DNA from: Distichodus sexfasciatus | Lineage: Eukaryota; Chordata; Actinopteri; Characiformes; Distichodontidae | Direction: 5' to 3' | DNA length: 64,000 bases | NCBI GenBank assembly: GCA_032718565.1 | Contig: JAVGVS010000057.1 | Location: 422,432 to 486,431 of the forward strand | Part shown: positions 58,201-64,000 of the stretch, piece by piece | Position numbering within the stretch: position 1 is the first letter of the stretch | Layout of the letters: every line of letters begins with the position of its first letter | Program-made: the position numbers and the translations under genes | The notes under the pieces: model-generated | What the model was told of the DNA's origin: nothing | What the model saw: only the letters and a program-made list of their open reading frames with translations | Database searches by the model: none

Positions 58201-58714
58201 TCGGTGCGTCCCTAATATGTATATACTGTATACAGTATATATATGGGGCAGTTGGTGGCGTAGCGGGTAGGGTGTTCGCCCCGTGATCATAAGGTCGCAG
58301 GGTCAAATTCAGCCTCGGTGAAGTTACCACTGAGGTATTCATGAGCAAGGTACCGTCCCAAAGCACTGCTCCCCGGCCACTGCCCTTGTTAGCTGCCCAC
58401 TGCTCCTTCACAGATTGGTCAGATGCAGAGGTCACATTTTGTGTGCTGTGGTGTGTTCACAATGACAATCACGCTCTTTCACTTATATTATACATCCCTA
58501 AAATATATTTGATTATATATATATGTGTATTTTTTATATATTATGTTTCTAAAATATACATTTACACTATAACAGGATATTTTGTGCAAATAACTATGTT
58601 CCATCTTGAATCCCAATCCTCTCTCTCATCTCTCAGGTTCCTGCAGGTTTGTCTGGATATCAGCCGGAAACCTTCCAGAAGTTCCTGGCCCTCTACCTCC
58701 ACGGAGCAGCGTGA
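51646..58714 (+). CDS. mrpl37: MRPL37, mitochondrial large-subunit ribosomal protein mL37
   Basis: Seven exons: 51646-51916, 52766-52949, 54324-54439, 55536-55721, 56867-57018, 57553-57756, 58637-58714; phases agree; 396 codons plus TGA (human about 423). mL37 is a metazoan-specific protein of the mitochondrial 39S subunit, related in fold to mS30. The N-terminus (MLKATLRSVGSTRRVSWSAC) is basic and without acidic residues, as expected for a mitochondrial targeting peptide. Landmarks: ETFYPISPTIDLQRVNYY, GFREDYPYPHAHTLFLLE, VFQFVLFQLNTTELQ, KNLVWLEADQLLY and FQKFLALYLHGAA. Candidate poly(A) signals at 58729-58734 and 58787-58792. Converges with SSBP3. Confidence 0.95.
52007..52380. repeat. Compound minisatellite with (TG)n, four units
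   Basis: In MRPL37 intron 1, four units of about 75-110 bases begin near 52034, 52143, 52221 and 52304. Each starts GTGGATGTG, continues GGGTGAGAGTGTGTATGGGG and ends in a (TG)n run of variable length. The Val/Cys/Gly-rich ORFs here are compositional. Confidence 0.9.
53577..53868 (-). repeat. Second tRNA-headed SINE family, copy 2
   Basis: Minus-orientation relative of 19830-20195: GACCAATTTAGAGTCGACAA, GTGGGAGGAAACCAGAGCAC and GGTTCAAACCCAGGACCTTC recur in the same order. It lies in MRPL37 intron 2. Confidence 0.75.
54840..55080. repeat. Unassigned interspersed repeat
   Basis: Shares TTACAAGATATTGTAGCTAC and GACATTTTGAACATGTCTT with regions near 44997-45260 and 60770-60990. Shorter pieces lie near 9865, 38430 and 59040. 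No termini or ORF identified. Confidence 0.5.
55849..56761. mobile_element. Dispersed DNA-transposon-like repeat, copy 5, longest, with a nested insertion
   Basis: Left end AGGGATGCACGATAAGGGAA; right end GCGATATCATTGTGCATCC, imperfect reverse complements. Interior matches copies 1-4. It is interrupted by a 115-bp retroposon at 56425-56539. No transposase is encoded; ORFs 56216-56617 and 56251-56571 (minus) are not conserved-looking. It lies in MRPL37 intron 4. Confidence 0.8.
56425..56539 (+). mobile_element. Nested 5'-truncated retroposon with perfect 14-bp target duplication
   Basis: AATAACGCCATACA occurs at 56411-56424 and again at 56540-56553. Between them lies the 3' end of the second SINE family (GGAATAGGCTCCGGCCCCCC), ending in a GAAT microsatellite tail. 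This is the structure left by target-primed reverse transcription of a 5'-truncated copy. Confidence 0.85.
57858..58213. repeat. hAT-like MITE, truncated relative of 38531-39079
   Basis: Shares AACTTCCTTAACAACACCAG, GATTAGGGACCGTCAC and the right end GCATCGGTGCGTCCCT with the intact copy. Its left inverted end is missing. Confidence 0.65.
58244..58485 (+). repeat. tRNA-headed SINE, full length
   Basis: GGGGCAGTTGGTGGCGTAGC head to TGTTCACAATGACAATCACG tail, in MRPL37 intron 6 about 150 bases before exon 7. Confidence 0.85.
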
Positions 58715-60230
58715 ACAGATTTGTGTAAAATAAAAACTCTCTATTTAACATTTTACATGTAACACAGTCAGATGATAAAAATCTATAATAAACCCTCCAC
58801 AAAAACCCCTCATGGAAAAGGATCTCTGTATTTCTCATTCCTCCACTCAGACACCACAAATCAGCTGGACGTGTTTATTTAGAGGAGACGTTCATTATCT
58901 CTTTCATACTTACAGTAAAATAATTCAGTCAGTAAAATGTTTCCAGTTTTATCTTAGACTTTTACATGTGAACGTAAACGAGCTGCATATATCTTTGTGA
59001 CAGAAAAATAGAAACCAGCAGGTGATTAGAGCTGCGGAGCTACAATATCTTGTGATACAACAATTATCTGTTTTTGCAGTTACAAGAACATATTGTAGCT
59101 ACACATTTAAGGTGTGGTAATATGATAATCACAAATTATTGCTAATGTAATTTCAAGCAAAATAATTGTAAAAATTTGCTAAAACATTTGCTAAAATTTG
59201 TTACAGCTCTTGTTTTTGACTCACAGTGTACTTATTTATTTTCCAATCAGCTCATGTCGGCCGATAATATCAGAGCATAGATTTAATGGTCGAGCTGTAG
59301 ACCAGCGTCTCCTTCACCAAACACAATCCTCGTTTTTTCTCGATTTGCTTGACGTGAAACAACTTTTGATTTCTGACAAACGCAAATAAAAGCCTCACAA
59401 ATCGACGTACTTCCAGATATGAAATGTCTTTTCCTTCCCTGCTCTCTTTTCCAGTGTGGGCAGATCAAGCATAATAAACGATGGAGAGTTTAAGCGTTAT
59501 AAAATGTCGTAAGCGTTAAACGCACCCAAAAAACGTCCCCCTAAACTCTTTAAAAACAAATAAGTAAAACAGCAGCTCACACTCTAGTACGGAAGATCAA
59601 GATGGACAAACTTTGGATGACTGAATTTTTTTTCCCTAAAATTTCCTCCATCGCTCCGTTTCAGACATTCCTCAGCAGAACCAGAAGCGTTTATTTTAGA
59701 AGGATGGAAGAGAAGATGCTACAAAACGACAAATCCTGCTGAGAATCTCCTAAAACGTGTACATTTTAAATATCTGCATTTTTACATTTTCTGATGTAGG
59801 AGAAATTGCTACAAAACAAATCCTGCTGCGAAGACGAGGTTCTAAAAGCAGCGGTGAAGTCGTAGAAGAAATCCAAGCGGATTCCGACAGAAAAGGCCTC
59901 AGTGCAGTCTGATGGAATGTTGTGAATAAAATCTGAATAATATTTGAAATTCCTTCCTGATATGTTTCACTTTTGGTCCTAAAAAATGTCAAGATTTACG
60001 TAGAGCTCCAGCATCACGACGACGGCATTATATTTTCAGACTCTTGGTTAAAAAGAGGGATATAAATTTAATTAGCCAAACGTTGATGATTCCGGCACCG
60101 TGAAGTCCAGGTGGGTTTAGTTTATTTCTTTCTGACCTTGTTCTTATTGGTGTGACAAAATAATCCAGACTGCTTTCTGGTCCAGTAGTGAGGATGTTGC
60201 GGGATCTCGGTTTCAGTTTTGGACTCCCAG
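58715..60230. other. MRPL37-SSBP3 convergent 3' regions
   Basis: MRPL37 3' UTR on the left and probably a long SSBP3 3' UTR on the right (minus). Several minus-strand AATAAA hexamers make the SSBP3 poly(A) site uncertain. Part of the unassigned interspersed repeat is present near 59040-59230. The ORFs here show no family signature. Confidence 0.6.
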
Positions 60231-63200
60231 TCACACGCTCATGGTCATCGTTGGTGAGTACTGAAGAGGAAAACAGTGTAAAATGTTTATTAGGGACTGT
60301 GTTCAACAGTAAAAAATACAAAACGTTTATTGTGGAGGGGAGCAGAAGCGCTTGAACGCAACTTATTTTCAACTGCAGCAATCAAGACCAGGCTTTTCTA
60401 AGAATTTGGAGGTTTTTAAAATAAGTATAAATACATATTAAATGCACACATATTTGAGTCACTGTAGTACAACCTCGAGTTTTCTCTATTTTCTGTAGTT
60501 TATTCTTACTCTTTAGTTTATTGTAAGATTTTTAACTTAAGCTCCAAACGCTTTTTGATTCTAAATTCTTTGGATCGTTCAGGATACATTTCACTACATG
60601 TACTTGTATAGCTGAGTATGTGACCATCTCGAATCTTGAGCTCTTCAGAATAAAAACTGACAATTATACTGCGTATAATGCATTAAATGTGTGATGCACA
60701 GTATAATTGTAACAGTTTTTATCTGAATGCAGCTAAATTTTATTTAGAAAACCTCACAAAACCCACAAATTAATAAAAACATTCTTTTGTCTGTGCGAAA
60801 TGAGGGGATTTTTTTGTACCTTGTAACCGCAAAAACAGATAATTGTCATATTGAATGTTGAATTTGATCATAAATTGATGTTCACTGTTAAAGATGTATA
60901 ATTAATATGGACATTTTGTGAATTTTTGTAGCTACATACAATATTTATATTATTAAATATTTAGTTGGAATTTAATTCAAAAGGGAAAAGAAAATATTGG
61001 TCAAAATTAGCCTAAAATAAATTGCCGGTGTTTGGGAACCTTTGTTACCTTGCTCATGATTACCTCATTTGGTGGCAGTTGGTGGTTTAACGGTTGGGCG
61101 TTCGCCCTGTGATCAGAAGGTCGCTGGTTTGAATCCCAGACCGGTAAAATTACCACTGAGGTACTCATGAGCAAGGTTCACAATGATAAATAATCGTTCA
61201 CTTTCACTCAGTGGTACCTTTAGAGATCTGGGACTTGAAGCGACGACCTTCCAATAAAACTCCCTTTCCATTACGCTACCAACTGCACCCGCTTCCAATT
61301 TAACTTCACTATAACAGACGATTTTGGTCAAAAACACTTCAAATTTTAGTTCAAACCTATAAACCGTTCGCACAACATTTTGAGATCAGAAACGTGCCGG
61401 TTTTTATCGCAAGGTAAACCTTGTCGTCGTGCACGCTCGACTCACGTTCTCGTTTTGGAAGGAGTGCAGGAAGTTCCCTCCTAAATCGGTGTCGTCTCTC
61501 GGGGTTCCGGGTGGATTACTCAGACTGCTCAGGTTATTTGGAGAATTCTAGGATAGAAAACATAACAACACAGCTCAGAACTTATAAGATATCGGTGTGT
61601 GAAGGTAGCAGTTAAGTCGACCGATATTGGTTTTTCAGGGCCGATATCGATACCGATTATTGTGGGAAAATCTCTGTCAAAATTCAGAATTTTACAAACA
61701 CCAAGCTCAGCTGAAACTTCGCTTTCACCGCTTCCAGGGTTACCAACTCTCATGCATTCGGCGTGACAGTCACGCATTCGGCCTCAATCTCACGCTCAAG
61801 AAAGAAATCTCACGCCAAATCTGACATTCCTCTGTGTTGTAATTTTTTTCACTCATGTGCACTCATTTCCGAATGACTATAAACGTTTCTCTCACTGATG
61901 ATTCGCTGAAAACAGTTGCCGCAGACAGTTGCCCAAACCCCCCCTCCCCAGGATTCCGACTGAACGCTCCCGACATCGGCCACAGACACAGACACACCCA
62001 CACCCACACCCACAAGGTTTTTGGAAAAGTTGGCAACCCTGCTTTTCTCCTTCTCGGAGCTTCACGCTGCGCTCGTGTGTGAGAGCGTTGTGAGTGGCAA
62101 CTTCAGTGTTGATTGATTACTACTCATGTGACATACAGCCAATCAGAGACTCTTGAGGGCGGGACATTAAATGAAGCAGTAGAGAGCAAACAGTACAGAG
62201 AGAAGAGACGGCAGTGGAGCCATAGTAGCGCACCTTGTAATTACTTAATATCGGTGGTGGTCAAAATTAGACAAAGACACAGATAATCGGCAAAATGTCT
62301 AATATCGGCCTCCGATAATCGGTTGACCCTTACTTAGAACTACCACACTTTTATAAGTTTTTACCTTAGTGAGTGCATCCATATCACCCGAACCTACAAG
62401 ACAAACAGTCGTGAGGAAAAATGATTAAAGATCCTTATTCTAGGAGCCATAATTATTATTAACAGAATTAAGTGGTGTTTAAGTGAGTGATTTGTCATTG
62501 TGAACACACCACAGCACAGCACACAGTGCACCATAACCAAATGTGACCTCTGCATTTGACCCATCCATGAAGGAGCAGTGGGCAGCTAACAAGGGCAGCA
62601 TCTGGGGAGCAGTGCTTGGGGACAGGACCTTTACCAGTCTGGGATTCTAACCTGCCACCTTCTGATCACGGGCCGAACTCCCAGCTGTTACTGCCTCAAC
62701 GGTTTACACCCCGAGATTCACACAGATGATGCTGGTCTCATCACTCGTTTAGTCTTTCGTTTACTATCCTTAGTTTAGTCCTGTCTTTCCCTTTCTTCCA
62801 GGAGGGGTCTGTCTTTCTTTCAGTCTTTCTTTAAGTGCGCTATTGCAGTTTATTTCTTTCTTTCATTCTTCCTTTCCTTTGTTCTTCCTTTAGTTCTTAC
62901 TCTTTCCTTCCTTCCTTCCTTCCTTCCTTCCAGGAATGTCTGTCTGTCTTTAAGTGCACTAGTGAACTTTCTTTCTTTTCTTTCATTCTTCCTTCCTTCC
63001 TTCCTTCCTTCCTTCCTTCCTTCCTTCCAGGAAGCTGTCTTTTGTGTTTCTTTTACTACACTAGTGAACTGTCTTTGTGCATTTCTGTGTCTGTTTTTGT
63101 CTTACTTTTCTCCTTCCTTCATCCTTTCTTTCTTTCCTTCCTTCTTAATTCCCCAAGTTTCTTCCATTCCTTTCTTCCATTCGTCCTTTGAGTGCGCTAG

Positions 63201-63856
63201 TGAACTTTCCTTCCTTCCTTTCATTCTTCCTTTCCTTCTTTCTTCCCCTAGTTTCTTCCTCTTTCTTTCCTTTTTTCTTCCTCTTCCTTCCAGGAAGCTC
63301 TGTCATTCTTTGTGTTTCTTTAACTGCACTGGTCAACTGTCTTTGTGTCTGTCGTTTTGTCTTTCTTTCATTCTTCCATTCCTTCTCTGTTAATTTTTTT
63401 TCCTGTCCTTCCTTCCTATCTATCTGTTTGTCATTTTTCCTTTCCTTCTTCCTCTCTCTCCTCCCTTCTTTCTTTCATGGATTCTTCCTTTCCTTCCTTC
63501 CCTTAGTTTTTTCACTCCTATTTTTCCTTCCTTCCTTCCGGTCAGTCTATATTCTATATTCTGTCAGTATATATTCTATATTCTTTCTTTTTTCTTCCTG
63601 TCATCTGTCTTTCTTCCCTACTTCCTTCCTTTTCCAAATACAGTATTACAACACAAAGAAAGTTATGTTTATTTATGCAAATGTTATTTCAAGAGGCGAG
63701 TCTTCTGAAAGTTATTATATAACTGTAGAATTGAAGTAAGCTAATGTTTTACACAAATATGTATATATTATTATTATTATTATTATTATTACCTAATGAG
63801 CCGTTGATGTGGTGAGTCTCTATCCCTCCCATACTGCCGTCTGAACCCACTGGGAA
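60231..63856 (-). CDS. ssbp3: SSBP3 (LDB1-binding SSDP family), last four coding exons (5' part outside window)
   Basis: Coding exons, in gene order: 63856-63793, 62393-62365, 61547-61446, 60260-60231 (TGA at 60233-60231). Phases 1, 0 and 0 agree. The encoded pieces are the SSBP/SSDP C-terminus: MGGIETHHINGSLG, SGDMDALTK, NSPNNLSS with NPPGTPRDD and FLHSFQNEN, then YSPTMTMSV as the end. SSBP proteins bind and stabilise LDB1 in LIM-homeodomain and GATA enhancer complexes; the N-terminal LUFS (LisH-containing) domain would be encoded beyond 64000. Adjacent MRPL37 favours SSBP3 over SSBP2 and SSBP4. The 29-bp exon is an unusually small microexon. Confidence 0.92.
61073..61290. repeat. Two SINE heads in inverted arrangement
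   Basis: 61073-61200 is a SINE head plus short tail on the plus strand (GGTGGCAGTTGGTGGTTTAA). 61200-61290 is a second head on the minus strand, ending in the complement of the A box (TTACGCTACCAACTGC). Together they make a hairpin-capable pair in SSBP3 intron sequence. Confidence 0.75.
61612..62335. mobile_element. MITE with GTCGACCGATATTGG-type ends
   Basis: Left end AAGTCGACCGATATTGG and right end CCGATAATCGGTTGACCCTT are imperfect inverted repeats. Pieces of the same family lie near 57096-57450, 32895-32980 and 37030-37060. No transposase. Confidence 0.6.
62483..62695 (-). repeat. tRNA-headed SINE, minus orientation
   Basis: GTGAGTGATTTGTCATTGTG tail at 62483 through body (GCATTTGACCCATCCATGAA) to the head complement near 62695. 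Confidence 0.85.
62765..63640. repeat. Pyrimidine-rich satellite-like array in SSBP3 intron
   Basis: About five long units, each a (CTTC)n run followed by CCAGGAAG, GTCTTTAAGTGCACTAGTGA or variants. Unit starts are near 62800, 62930, 63028, 63185 and 63289. ORFs here (for example 63188-63739) read as Ser/Phe/Leu and are compositional. Confidence 0.85.
63764..63791. repeat. (TTA)n microsatellite next to SSBP3 donor site
   Basis: About nine TTA/ATT triplets directly against the donor (63792-63791) of the SSBP3 exon at 63793-63856. Confidence 0.85.
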
Positions 63857-64000
63857 CTGAGAGAGAAAGATGAATTAGAGCTGCGTTTTCTAGAGCTGTA
63901 ACGATTCATCGATTCAACAATCATCCAGCACTGGATCCATCCACAATAACAACACGGGTCATCATCGTGTAGCAGAAGACCGTGTGATATTGCAGCAGAT

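Noticed and set aside
60028..60381. 117-codon minus-strand ORF over the last SSBP3 exon
   Set aside because: Wrong frame for the YSPTMTMSV end; shadow of the terminal exon and 3' UTR.
62835..63739. Ser/Phe/Leu-rich ORFs up to 183 codons resembling membrane proteins
   Set aside because: Frames of a CTTC-type array within an SSBP3 intron; hydrophobicity comes from TTC and CTT codons.

Overview
The window is vertebrate nuclear DNA, almost certainly from a teleost fish. Every protein-coding gene is split by GT-AG introns and matches a vertebrate family. The introns are packed with fish-type repeats: tRNA-headed SINEs, hAT-like and TA-flanked MITEs, CA and GATA microsatellites and a 5S-derived SINE fragment. 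Orthology calls and human gene orders come from recalled family sequences, not from a database search. Exon boundaries come from reading frame, splice sites and intron phase, which agree throughout each model.

Layout. 1-5611 (+): the 3' four exons of GFI1 (six zinc fingers). 8127-25107 (-): RPAP2, 13 coding exons, tail to tail with GFI1. 25461-33380 (+): GLMN (glomulin), 18 coding exons, head to head with RPAP2. 35341-40804 (-): CDC7 kinase, 11 coding exons. 42402-44754 (+): TCEANC2, head to head with CDC7. 46176-50402 (-): CDCP2, three CUB domains, a ZP-N-like module and a C-terminal hydrophobic segment. 51646-58714 (+): MRPL37, 7 exons. 60231-63856 (-): the last four coding exons of SSBP3.

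The left half matches human 1p22 neighbours (GFI1-RPAP2-GLMN, with CDC7 nearby). The right half matches human 1p32.3 (TCEANC2-CDCP2-MRPL37-SSBP3). The two blocks meet at the CDC7/TCEANC2 divergent promoter. The genes are functionally unrelated: haematopoietic repressor, RNA polymerase II CTD phosphatase, cullin-RING regulator, S-phase kinase, TFIIS-like factor, extracellular CUB protein, mitoribosomal protein and LDB1 cofactor. They form a syntenic block, not a pathway.

Repeats. RPAP2 intron 12 (8.9 kb) holds a 1.3-kb pyrimidine tract, interrupted by an 871-bp hAT-like element with a perfect 8-bp target duplication. Two GLMN introns carry copies of one minisatellite-bearing element. MRPL37 intron 4 holds a short retroposon, with a perfect 14-bp target duplication, nested in a DNA-transposon-like repeat. 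I found no CRISPR array, operon, prophage or obviously new multigene system. The most unusual coding observations are the ZP-N-without-ZP-C architecture of CDCP2 and the altered sixth zinc finger and extended tail of GFI1.
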